Shown: positions 14,365-20,839 of the stretch, piece by piece
Layout of the letters: each line of letters begins with the position of its first letter
Position numbering within the stretch: the stretch's first letter is position 1
Assembly (NCBI GenBank): GCA_947088415.1
Contig: CAMUGK010000009.1
Location: 1 to 21,041, forward strand
Length of the DNA stretch: 21,041 bases
Direction of reading: 5' to 3'
From: an uncultured Bacillota bacterium
Lineage (GTDB): Bacteria > Bacillota > Clostridia > Christensenellales > UBA1242
The notes under the pieces: model-generated
Databases searched by the model: none
What the model was told of the DNA's origin: nothing
Seen by the model: the letters and a program-made list of their open reading frames with translations, nothing else
Translations under genes and position numbers: made by a program

Positions 14365-16599
14365 ATGGAAACAAATGAAAGCGCATGGCGTGGATTTAAA
14401 GGGAGCAAATGGAAAGAAGAAATAAATGTTAGCGATTTTATTCTTTCAAACTTTCATGAATATAAGGGGGATGATAGCTTTTTGGCTGGCATTTCGCCAA
14501 AAACAGCAAAAGTCTGGGAAAGATGTGAAATACTTCTTGCAAAAGAAGCAAAAAGCGGACTTTTGGATGTAGAAACAAAAGTTATTTCTGGTATTAACAC
14601 TTTTAAACCAGGGTATATAGATAAAAAGAATGAAGTTGTTTTTGGTCTTCAAACAGATAAGCCTTTAAAGAGAATAGTAAATCTTTATGGTGGAACAAGA
14701 ATGGCTGAAAAGGCACTTGCTGCTTACAATCGCAGGCTTGATAAAAAGATTGAAAATCATTTTGTTGAATATAGAAAAACACATAATGATGGTGTTTTTG
14801 ATGCTTATACATCAGAAATACGTAAAGCACGTTCAGCAGGGTTAATTACTGGTCTTCCAGACGCATACGGAAGGGGAAGAATTATTGGTGACTATCGTCG
14901 TGTTGCTTTGTATGGAATTGATTATTTGATTGAAAACAAGAAAAAAGACTTGTTAGGAATTGATGTTTCTTCTGAAGAGAATATTCGTCTTCGTGAAGAA
15001 GTTTCAGAGCAAATCAAGGCGTTAGAACAAATCAAACTTATGGCAAAAGGCTATGGTTTTGACATTTCTCTTCCTGCAAAAAATGCAAAAGAAGCTTTCC
15101 AATGGTTATACTTTGCTTACCTTGCTGCTGTTAAAGAAAACAATGGTGCAGCAATGAGTTTAGGTCGCACTTCAACTTTCTTGGATGTTTATGTTGAACG
15201 TGACTTAAAAGAAGGACTTCTTACCGAAGAAGAAGCTCAAGAACTTGTTGACCAATTTATCATTAAACTTCGTCTTGTTCGTCATCTTAGAACTCCTGAA
15301 TATGATGAGATTTATGCAGGAGACCCAACTTGGGTTACCGAAAGTGTTGCCGGCATGGTTGATGATAAAAAGAGTTTGGTTACTAAAAATTCTTTTAGAT
15401 ATTTGCACAGTTTAATCAATCTTAATCCATCGCCAGAACCAAACTTGACAGTGCTTTGGTCAAATAAACTTCCAGCAAACTTCAAAAAATATTGTGCAAA
15501 AATTTCAATCTTAACTGATGCTATTCAATATGAAGGTGATGAAGTTATGCGTCCAATCTATGGCAATGATTATGCAATTGCATGTTGTGTTTCTGCCATG
15601 AAAGTTGGCAAACAAATGCAATTCTTTGGTGCAAGATGCAACTTGGCAAAAGCGTTGTTATATTCTCTTAATGGTGGCGTTGATGAAAAGAGTGGCAAAC
15701 TTGTTGTTGATGGAATAACACAAAATACAGATAAAGTTTTATCTTTTGATAAAGTTTTCAAAAACTATAAACTTACTTTAGATAAAGTTGCAAAAACCTA
15801 TGTTGATGCTATGAACATAATTCATTTTATGCATGATAAATATGCTTATGAACGTGGTCAAATGGCACTTCATGACACTCATGTTGAAAGATTAATGGCT
15901 TTTGGTGCGGCAGGTTTTTCTGTTGTTGCAGATAGTCTTTCAGCAATCAAATATGCAAAAGTTCAACCAGTTCGCAATGAAAATGGAATAATAGTAGATT
16001 TTGAGGTTAAAGGCGAATTTCCTAAGTATGGAAATGATGATGACAGGGTAGATAGTATTGGCGTTGAAGTTGCAAAATTCTTTATCTCTTGTCTTAAAAA
16101 ACATAAACTTTATCGCGATGCAAAACATACACTTTCACTTTTGACAATTACTTCAAATGTAATGTATGGCAAAAAGACAGGCTCAACTCCAGACGGAAGA
16201 AAGGCTGGCGAACCTTTTGCACCGGGGGCAAACCCAATGCATAATCGTGACTGCACTGGTGCACTTGCTTCACTCAACTCAGTTGCAAAAGTTCCATATT
16301 GTGATGTTTGCCAAGACGGAATTTCAAACACTTTCTCAATAATTCCAGATGCTTTAGGGCATGATGAAAAAGCAAGAATAAACAATCTTGTTGGAATTTT
16401 AGACGGATATTTTGTTCAAGATGCACAACACCTTAATGTTAATGTTTTGAATCGTGAACTTCTTATAGATGCAATGAATAACCCATGGAAATATCCCTCT
16501 CTAACTATTCGTGTGTCAGGGTATGCAGTAAACTTCAATCGTCTTTCAAAAGCACACCAACAAGAAGTCATTGCAAGAACTTTCCATGAGGCTAGATAA
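14365..16599 (+). CDS. pflB: Formate C-acetyltransferase (pyruvate formate-lyase)
   Basis: Glycyl-radical enzyme that splits pyruvate with CoA into acetyl-CoA and formate in anaerobic fermentation. 744 residues, the usual length. The catalytic pair is C407-C408 in YAIACCVSAMK. The radical-bearing glycine is G719 in IRVSGYAVNF near the C-terminus. Other family marks are SLGRTSTFLDVY, GRIIGDYRRVALYGID, and HDTHVERLMAFGAAGFSVVADSLSAIKYAKV. An AAAGGAG site 7 bases upstream supports ATG 14365. It needs the radical SAM activase encoded by the next gene on the same strand, although the two are separated by a long repeat-rich gap. Confidence 0.98.
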   Translation: METNESAWRGFKGSKWKEEINVSDFILSNFHEYKGDDSFLAGISPKTAKVWERCEILLAKEAKSGLLDVETKVISGINTFKPGYIDKKNEVVFGLQTDKPLKRIVNLYGGTRMAEKALAAYNRRLDKKIENHFVEYRKTHNDGVFDAYTSEIRKARSAGLITGLPDAYGRGRIIGDYRRVALYGIDYLIENKKKDLLGIDVSSEENIRLREEVSEQIKALEQIKLMAKGYGFDISLPAKNAKEAFQWLYFAYLAAVKENNGAAMSLGRTSTFLDVYVERDLKEGLLTEEEAQELVDQFIIKLRLVRHLRTPEYDEIYAGDPTWVTESVAGMVDDKKSLVTKNSFRYLHSLINLNPSPEPNLTVLWSNKLPANFKKYCAKISILTDAIQYEGDEVMRPIYGNDYAIACCVSAMKVGKQMQFFGARCNLAKALLYSLNGGVDEKSGKLVVDGITQNTDKVLSFDKVFKNYKLTLDKVAKTYVDAMNIIHFMHDKYAYERGQMALHDTHVERLMAFGAAGFSVVADSLSAIKYAKVQPVRNENGIIVDFEVKGEFPKYGNDDDRVDSIGVEVAKFFISCLKKHKLYRDAKHTLSLLTITSNVMYGKKTGSTPDGRKAGEPFAPGANPMHNRDCTGALASLNSVAKVPYCDVCQDGISNTFSIIPDALGHDEKARINNLVGILDGYFVQDAQHLNVNVLNRELLIDAMNNPWKYPSLTIRVSGYAVNFNRLSKAHQQEVIARTFHEAR

Positions 16600-16609
16600 T
16601 TGTGTGTTG

Positions 16610-16637
16610 CTTTTCTTTAAAGAAAAGTAACCAAAAG
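16610..16637 (+). repeat. CTTTTCT-hairpin repeat, copy A
   Basis: CTTTTCTTTAAAGAAAAG is an 18-base perfect palindrome followed by TAACCAAAAG, starting 11 bases after the pflB stop. The same arrangement, arms plus AAGTAAC(C)AAAAG, occurs at 19970-20000 just after the DUF2207 gene. It may also work as a weak terminator or mRNA-end stabiliser. Confidence 0.7.
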
Positions 16638-16665
16638 AACAACCAAATGTTGCACGATGGTTGTT
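16638..16665 (+). terminator. Possible transcript-end hairpin after pflB
   Basis: AACAACCA (16638-16645) pairs with TGGTTGTT (16658-16665) with a 12-base loop, followed by GTTATTCT. The T run is poor, so termination would be partial, which would fit continued read-through into pflA. Confidence 0.35.
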
Positions 16666-16744
16666 GTTATTCTCATAAGCCGAACGAAGTGAGCCCTGAG
16701 TGTAGCCAAAGGGTCTAGTAAAACGGAGTCGAAGAATCTAAAAA

Positions 16745-16787
16745 CCACAATATATAGTATTATGCAACGCAGACTAGTCACAAAATA
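16745..16787 (-). repeat. Interspersed palindromic element, copy 3
   Basis: The - strand reads TTGTGACTAGTCTGCGTTGCATA (16761-16783), matching copy 1 at 20 of 23 positions, and the flanks again are AATAT/ATTGT-like. It is the most diverged of the three and its outer arms pair imperfectly. Confidence 0.7.
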
Positions 16788-16817
16788 AAGGTATTAATAA
16801 AGTTTAAAATAATTTTT

Positions 16818-16857
16818 TTTGCAACTGTGCAAGCAATTTTTGCTGAACAGTTGCAAA
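16818..16857. other. Long hairpin in the pflB-pflA gap
   Basis: TTTGCAACTGT (16818-16828) pairs perfectly with ACAGTTGCAAA (16847-16857). Inside, AGCAA (16832-16836) pairs with TTGCT (16840-16844). This gives an interrupted 16-bp stem. No T run follows on the + strand; on the - strand the left flank gives T-poor sequence only. Function unknown. Confidence 0.6.
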
Positions 16858-16913
16858 GAAAAGATATTTCTTTTGTTTCTTTTCTTTAAAAGAAAAGAAA
16901 AATAAAAAATAAA

Positions 16914-17621
16914 ATGAAAGAAATTAAAGGTAATATTGCAAGTTTTGAAAGCATGGGCTTAGTTGACGGACCGGGGGTTAGGTTTGTGGTCTTTTTGCAA
17001 GGCTGTCCACTTCGATGTGCCTATTGCCATAATCCAGAGATGTGGAATGGAAATGAAATCAAAACACTTATGACACCAAAAGAACTTGTTGAAAAAGTTA
17101 AAAAATATAAACCATACTTTGGCGAAGAAGGTGGTATTACAATTTCTGGTGGAGAACCACTTTTTCAAGAGAAATTCGTAACAGAAGTTTTTAAACTTTG
17201 TAAGCAAGAAAATATTAATACATGTCTCGATACTTCTGGTTTTGGAAATGCAACCGATGAACTATTGGACAATACTGACCTTGTAATTTTAGATGTTAAA
17301 GAATTAGACGAAGATAAATACTTAAATCTAGTAGGTCAAAAAATAGAGTGTTTTCAAAACTTTTTAAAAAAATGCCAAGAAAAGAATAAAAGAATGTGGC
17401 TTCGTCAAGTTATTGTGCCAGAGTTTAATGATACAAAAGAAAGCGTTTTGAAACTCAAACAGTTTGCTTCAAACTTAAAGAATATAGAAAAAATTGAACT
17501 TTTGCCTTATCATGATTTGGCGAAGAAAAAGTATAGAACGCTTGGCATTCCTTATAAACTTGAATACGTTAATCCAATGGATAAACAAAAATGCAAAGAA
17601 CTTGAAAAGTTGTTAAAATAA
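16914..17621 (+). CDS. pflA: Pyruvate formate-lyase activating enzyme (radical SAM)
   Basis: Uses S-adenosylmethionine and a 4Fe-4S cluster to make the glycyl radical on PflB. 235 residues, normal for the family. The cluster motif is C31-x3-C35-x2-C38 in GCPLRCAYCHNP. SAM-binding TISGGEPLFQ spans about 76-85. The N-terminal SMGLVDGPGVRFVVFLQGC and the C-terminal ELLPYHDLAKKKY are diagnostic. The start is odd: no ribosome site is visible in the A-rich stretch before ATG 16914. A 25-base palindrome of T/C and A/G runs ends 13 bases upstream. A terminator follows immediately after the stop. Confidence 0.96.
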   Translation: MKEIKGNIASFESMGLVDGPGVRFVVFLQGCPLRCAYCHNPEMWNGNEIKTLMTPKELVEKVKKYKPYFGEEGGITISGGEPLFQEKFVTEVFKLCKQENINTCLDTSGFGNATDELLDNTDLVILDVKELDEDKYLNLVGQKIECFQNFLKKCQEKNKRMWLRQVIVPEFNDTKESVLKLKQFASNLKNIEKIELLPYHDLAKKKYRTLGIPYKLEYVNPMDKQKCKELEKLLK

Positions 17622-17645
17622 AAAATCCCAGTTGGGATTTTTTTA
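17621..17645 (+). terminator. Terminator of pflA
   Basis: AAAAATCCC (17621-17629) pairs with GGGATTTTT (17634-17642) around AGTT, followed by more T. It begins at the last base of the pflA stop codon. It also lies just downstream of the converging tRNA-Ser gene and may stop that transcript. Confidence 0.88.
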
Positions 17646-17646
17646 A

Positions 17647-17735
17647 TGGCGTAGCGGACAGGATTTGAACCTGCGGAAGGGAACACCTTCACACGCTTTC
17701 CAAGCGTGCGCCTTAAACCGCTCGACCACCGCTAC
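17647..17735 (-). tRNA. tRNA-Ser (anticodon GGA)
   Basis: 89-base class II tRNA. Acceptor GTAGCGG/CCGCTAC with discriminator G and encoded CCA. The D arm lies in GTCGAGCGGTTTAAGGC, the anticodon arm CACGCTTGGAAAGCGTG carries GGA, and a long variable arm is followed by the T arm GCAGG-TTCAAAT-CCTGT. It reads TCC and TCT codons. The nearest -10-like box (TATACT, 17747-17752) lacks a -35. A full consensus promoter lies further up, beyond a partial copy of the tRNA 5' end. Confidence 0.95.
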
Positions 17736-17766
17736 ATAAAAATATAAGTATAGAAAAGAGAATGCA

Positions 17767-17783
17767 GTCGAGTGGTTTAAGGC
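17767..17783 (+). repeat. Inverted copy of the tRNA-Ser D-arm sequence
   Basis: GTCGAGTGGTTTAAGGC on the + strand matches the tRNA-Ser D-arm (17710-17726, - strand) at 16 of 17 positions, in opposite orientation. In a - strand precursor RNA it would be complementary to the tRNA D-arm. The sequence around it does not fold as a tRNA. Confidence 0.75.
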
Positions 17784-17857
17784 AAAAGGGAAAAGGAGCA
17801 AGTTGCTTGCTAGGTTGAAGCATGAAGTGTGAAACCTTTAAAGCAATTTGAGACGTG

Positions 17858-17876
17858 CGCTCGACCACCGCTACAT
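17858..17876 (-). pseudogene. Partial duplicate of the tRNA-Ser 5' end
   Basis: CGCTCGACCACCGCTACAT is identical to 17719-17737, the 5' end of the tRNA-Ser gene with its two preceding bases, in the same orientation 139 bases upstream. A CGTGCG block next to it also matches the tRNA, with ten bases missing between. No anticodon or T arm follows, so it is a fragment. Confidence 0.75.
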
Positions 17877-17884
17877 ATATGCTT

Positions 17885-17913
17885 ATTTTATATTTATCGC
17901 TGCTTATTGTCAA
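17885..17913 (-). promoter_or_regulatory. Sigma-A promoter reading into the tRNA-Ser fragment and tRNA-Ser
   Basis: On the - strand TTGACA (17908-17913), a 17-base spacer and TAAAAT (17885-17890). Expected initiation is near 17878, just before the 5' fragment of tRNA-Ser. This is where the promoter of an intact tRNA gene would sit. Confidence 0.75.
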
Positions 17914-17940
17914 GGTTTTATTTCGTATAAAAATTTTTAT

Positions 17941-17969
17941 TTTACATTTTGCATAAGATATGTTATAAT
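17941..17969 (+). promoter_or_regulatory. Extended -10 sigma-A promoter of the DUF2207 gene
   Basis: TTTACA (17941-17946), a 17-base spacer and TATAAT (17964-17969), with the TGn extension (TGT at 17961-17963). The expected start of transcription, seven to eight bases on, coincides with the ATG at 17977, implying a leaderless message. Confidence 0.8.
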
Positions 17970-17976
17970 GAAAACT

Positions 17977-19965
17977 ATGAAAAAGAAGATATTAAAAATT
18001 TTTGTATGTATTTTTGTTTGTCTAGCCTGCGTTTGTGGCGGATTGTTTTTGGGGGTTGGAGGACAATCTCAAGAGAGTTTTGGAAGTCAAGTTGCAAATG
18101 CTTCTGACGATGGGATATCACTGCAAGAGAGAAATACAACTTGGAAGAGAATTCAAAAGAATATTGTCATTGATGAAAATAAAACTTGTGAAATCACTCA
18201 ACTTGTTACTGTAAGATATGCAAGATCGGGGATTAATGTAGGGGTATCTTTGCAAGTATCAAGAGTGAATGAGATTACACGAATTTATAATGGAAAAACT
18301 TATGTTACAAAAACCATTGCAAATCTTAACAATTTATCTGCAAGGGTTAAAAAAGGTGACGGGGATTTTGTCGAAGAGTTTAGTGAACTTGAAAATTCTG
18401 GAGCGTTTTATTTTTTAAACATTGGCGAACTTGGGAAATATAAAGATAACGAAGAAGATTATACTTTTGAAGTAAAATATACCTATGATTTTGGCGAAGA
18501 TTTTATTTCTGACTTTGATGATTTTACCTTTGACCTTATGGATTATGATTATATTCAAAAAGTCGGTGAATTTGCAGCTTCGGTTACACTGCCTAAGGAA
18601 TTTTTAAGTCAAGACCAACCTCTTGAAGATGTTTTGTCTTTTAGAACCAACAGAAAAAAAGAACTCGGTTTTGAGGCAGTGCAAGCTCAGTTTGATAATC
18701 AAACGTTAACAATTTCTTGTCAATACCCAGGGGTTGTTCCTGCCGAAACTGGACTTACTATGCAACTTATTTTGCCAAACAAATATTTCAATACAAGCTT
18801 TGCCCCAAACTATATGTATTATGTTGCAATGATAGTTACAATCTTGGTTAGTTTAGCCATCGTTGCATGTTTACTTGTAAGCCGAAAAGGCAGAAAGGCA
18901 GTTATAACTACCGAATTTTATCCACCAGAAAACTTTAATCCAATTGATGTAGCTAAAGCCTATAGGGGAAGTGTTAAACCTAAAGATTTTGCTTCACTAG
19001 TTTTGTATTGGGCAGGTAAAGGGTATGTTGATTTAATACCAAGAAGAAATGGCAAAGCATTTACAATTGAGAAATTAAAGGATATGGAAGAGCCAATTGC
19101 TGGCACTGACAACTATATGGGCAAGGTTTATGAGAAAAAATATTTTGATGCTTTGTTTAATAAATCTAATGTCTATGACACTGAACATGCTTCAAAAATT
19201 GTGAATTCAAAGTTAAGTTCTGCAATAGACAATCTTTATGATATGGATGATTCAACCAAGAAGAAGACTAGATTATTTAAATGGTTAATTCAAATTTTGG
19301 CAATCCTTCCAATGCTTTGTTTTATAATTTGGAATATTACGGTTGACTCAAATGCATTTTTATTGCTGTTTATGTTCTTATTTCCGCTAATAGCACTTAT
19401 GGTTTTCATGCATGCAAAGATGGGTTGGGCTTTGATTTGGTTTAAAGTAATTTGGTGTGCTGGTTTCGGCATAGTTCCATTTTTGTTTATGAAAAACTAT
19501 ATGTTTTTAACTTTAGATATTTTCAATCTATTTTGGATAAATGTTGCAGTTCTAGTTCTTGGCACGCTAGCAGTGAAAATTGTTAGAGTTTGCTCTCATG
19601 AGTATGATTCTGTTCGAGGTAAAATTTTAGGGTTCAAAAAATTTCTTGTCAAGGTTGAAGTCGATAAACTTGAAAGATTAATTCATGACAATCCTAACTA
19701 TTATTTTGATATTTTGCCATTCTGTTATGTTTTTGGAATAACTAAGGTTATGGAGAAAAAATTTTCTTCGCTTAGGGTTGAACTTCCTGAGTATTATCAT
19801 GGGTTTTCAACAAGGGCTATGTATATTTATCTTGGTCGTTCAATGTCTTCAATTTCATGTTCATCCTCATCTTCACACTCTGGCGGAGGGTTCTCAGGCG
19901 GTGGTGGCGGTCATGGTGGCTCTTCCGGCGGTGGCGGAGGAGGCGGTGGTGGCCGTGGAAGATAA
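17977..19965 (+). CDS. DUF2207-family membrane protein with Gly-rich tail
   Basis: 662 residues, function unknown. The order is typical of DUF2207: a signal peptide (MKKKILKIFVCIFVCLACVCGG, about 1-27), an extracellular beta-rich domain (about 30-280) and a membrane helix near 285-308. A cytoplasmic stretch follows, with SRKGRKAVITTEFYPPENFNPIDVAKAYRG. Four further hydrophobic segments lie between about 430 and 535. A second soluble part follows. The tail is Ser-, His- and Gly-rich, ending in nine glycines and RGR. ATG 17977 is preferred to ATG 17968 because the latter overlaps the -10 box. No ribosome site precedes either. An upstream extension to 17848 would run through the tRNA fragment. 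Confidence 0.88.
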   Translation: MKKKILKIFVCIFVCLACVCGGLFLGVGGQSQESFGSQVANASDDGISLQERNTTWKRIQKNIVIDENKTCEITQLVTVRYARSGINVGVSLQVSRVNEITRIYNGKTYVTKTIANLNNLSARVKKGDGDFVEEFSELENSGAFYFLNIGELGKYKDNEEDYTFEVKYTYDFGEDFISDFDDFTFDLMDYDYIQKVGEFAASVTLPKEFLSQDQPLEDVLSFRTNRKKELGFEAVQAQFDNQTLTISCQYPGVVPAETGLTMQLILPNKYFNTSFAPNYMYYVAMIVTILVSLAIVACLLVSRKGRKAVITTEFYPPENFNPIDVAKAYRGSVKPKDFASLVLYWAGKGYVDLIPRRNGKAFTIEKLKDMEEPIAGTDNYMGKVYEKKYFDALFNKSNVYDTEHASKIVNSKLSSAIDNLYDMDDSTKKKTRLFKWLIQILAILPMLCFIIWNITVDSNAFLLLFMFLFPLIALMVFMHAKMGWALIWFKVIWCAGFGIVPFLFMKNYMFLTLDIFNLFWINVAVLVLGTLAVKIVRVCSHEYDSVRGKILGFKKFLVKVEVDKLERLIHDNPNYYFDILPFCYVFGITKVMEKKFSSLRVELPEYYHGFSTRAMYIYLGRSMSSISCSSSSSHSGGGFSGGGGGHGGSSGGGGGGGGGRGR

Positions 19966-19969
19966 TGCC

Positions 19970-20000
19970 TTACTTTTCTATGCTAGAAAAGTAACAAAAG
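19970..20000 (+). repeat. CTTTTCT-hairpin repeat, copy B
   Basis: TTACTTTTCTA (19970-19980) pairs perfectly with TAGAAAAGTAA (19984-19994) around TGC, followed by CAAAAG. It lies four bases after the DUF2207 stop and matches copy A after pflB in arms, flank and position relative to the gene. Confidence 0.75.
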
Positions 20001-20002
20001 AC

Positions 20003-20026
20003 CCGAGGGGTTGCGATTCCCCTCGG
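20003..20026. other. GC-rich hairpin after the DUF2207 gene
   Basis: CCGAGGGG (20003-20010) pairs perfectly with CCCCTCGG (20019-20026), loop TTGCGATT. The composition is far from its AT-rich surroundings. The loop and flanks (GGGG-TTGCGATT-CCCC, then ACTCCCACA) recall a tRNA T-arm with acceptor end, but no other tRNA part is present. Confidence 0.55.
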
Positions 20027-20154
20027 ACTCCCACAAACGCTTTTAAGGTCACTATAAAATAGTCGCCGAACATTTGGTTCGTGTAATTATAAGAGAAGAG
20101 TCGAAAAAGTATGACTAAGAATTTGTGAAAAAATTGATGAAAAGGAAAAACAAA

Positions 20155-20798
20155 ATGGACGAAAAGTTTAAAAATTTTTGTGAGTTTTATGCTTTTACAC
20201 ATAAACTTAAAGATCTTATTAAAACAGGTTGGAAAATTTGGGAGAATAAGTGCTGACAGGCTTGAAAGTGTTGCTGAACATATTTATGGAACGCAGATGC
20301 TTGCCTTTTCTGTAAAAAGTGAACTTAATCTTGGTTTAGTTATCGAAAAAGTCATCTTTATGCTTGCTTTTCATGAGCTTGGTGAGTGTAAGGTTGGAGA
20401 TTTAACAATTTATGATAACATAACCAAACAAGAAAAACACAACCTTGAGTTGAAGGCTGTTGAAGAATGTTTAAATACTCTTTCAAATAAAAATTGCGGG
20501 GGGGATATTTTCAATCTTTAATGAATTTGAAGACCGAAAAACCAAGGAATCAATTTTTGCTCACATGATAGACAAGCTTGAATGTGATTTGCAAGTTAAA
20601 TGTTATGATGAAAAAGGTTATTGTGATGCAAATCTTGTAAGAAAAGATGATTTAGAAAAAATTAGACAGGAAAGGATAAAAAAGGGGGACAAAACACTTT
20701 CACAAATGTGGATTAATTATGATAAAGAACATGTGGATTATGATAAACTTTTTAATGAATTAGCAGATTATATAATAAAAAATAAAATATTTAAATAA
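20155..20798 (+). pseudogene. HD-domain phosphohydrolase-like gene with two +1 frameshifts
   Basis: Read across three frames it encodes about 213 residues like HD_3/YfbR-type HD proteins, probable metal-dependent nucleotide phosphohydrolases. Frame 1 (from ATG 20155, ribosome site AAAGGA) gives MDEKFKNFCEFYAFTHKLKD and then LIKTGWKIW, and stops at 20254-20256. Frame 2 continues from about 20240 with ISADRLESVAEHIYGTQMLA and MLAFHELGECKVGD, where His-Glu replaces the usual His-Asp, and stops near 20521. Frame 3 continues from about 20505 with IFSIFNEFEDRKTKESIFAH and then MIDKLECDLQVKCYDEKGYC to 20798. Each shift is one extra base, at GGG (about 20240) and at seven G (20498-20504). This may be a pseudogene, a phase-variable gene or assembly error. 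Confidence 0.85.
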
Positions 20799-20829
20799 AA
20801 AATGCGTTCCAGAAATGAACGCATTTTTT
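20797..20829. terminator. Bidirectional terminator after the HD gene
   Basis: AAAAATGCGTTC-type left arm (20797-20809) pairs with GAACGCATTTTTT (20817-20829) around a 7-base loop. It serves the HD gene and the converging - strand gene. Confidence 0.92.
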
Positions 20830-20839
20830 AATCTAATGA

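Larger units (their letters stand above)
16600..16913. other. Repeat- and hairpin-rich gap between pflB and pflA
   Basis: 314 bases without a gene. In order it holds: a palindrome of the CTTTTCT family (16610-16627); a hairpin AACAACCA/TGGTTGTT (16638-16665); two units ending in GGGTCT and GAATCT (16694-16739); copy 3 of the interspersed element (16745-16787); a long interrupted hairpin (16818-16857); and a 25-base near-perfect palindrome (16876-16900) ending 13 bases before the pflA start. No good sigma-A promoter was found, so pflA may depend on read-through from pflB. Confidence 0.8.

Noticed and set aside
17760..17850. A second functional tRNA-Ser on the + strand
   Set aside because: Only the D-arm matches; no anticodon stem, T arm or acceptor pairing can be formed.
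17647..17913. Integrated element with attachment sites at tRNA-Ser
   Set aside because: The duplicated 19 bases are at the tRNA 5' end, the interval is only about 120 bases and no integrase is present; kept only as a possible old insertion scar.
17848..17976. Longer DUF2207 reading frame starting at 17848
   Set aside because: It would run through the tRNA-Ser fragment and the gene's own promoter; the signal peptide begins at 17977.
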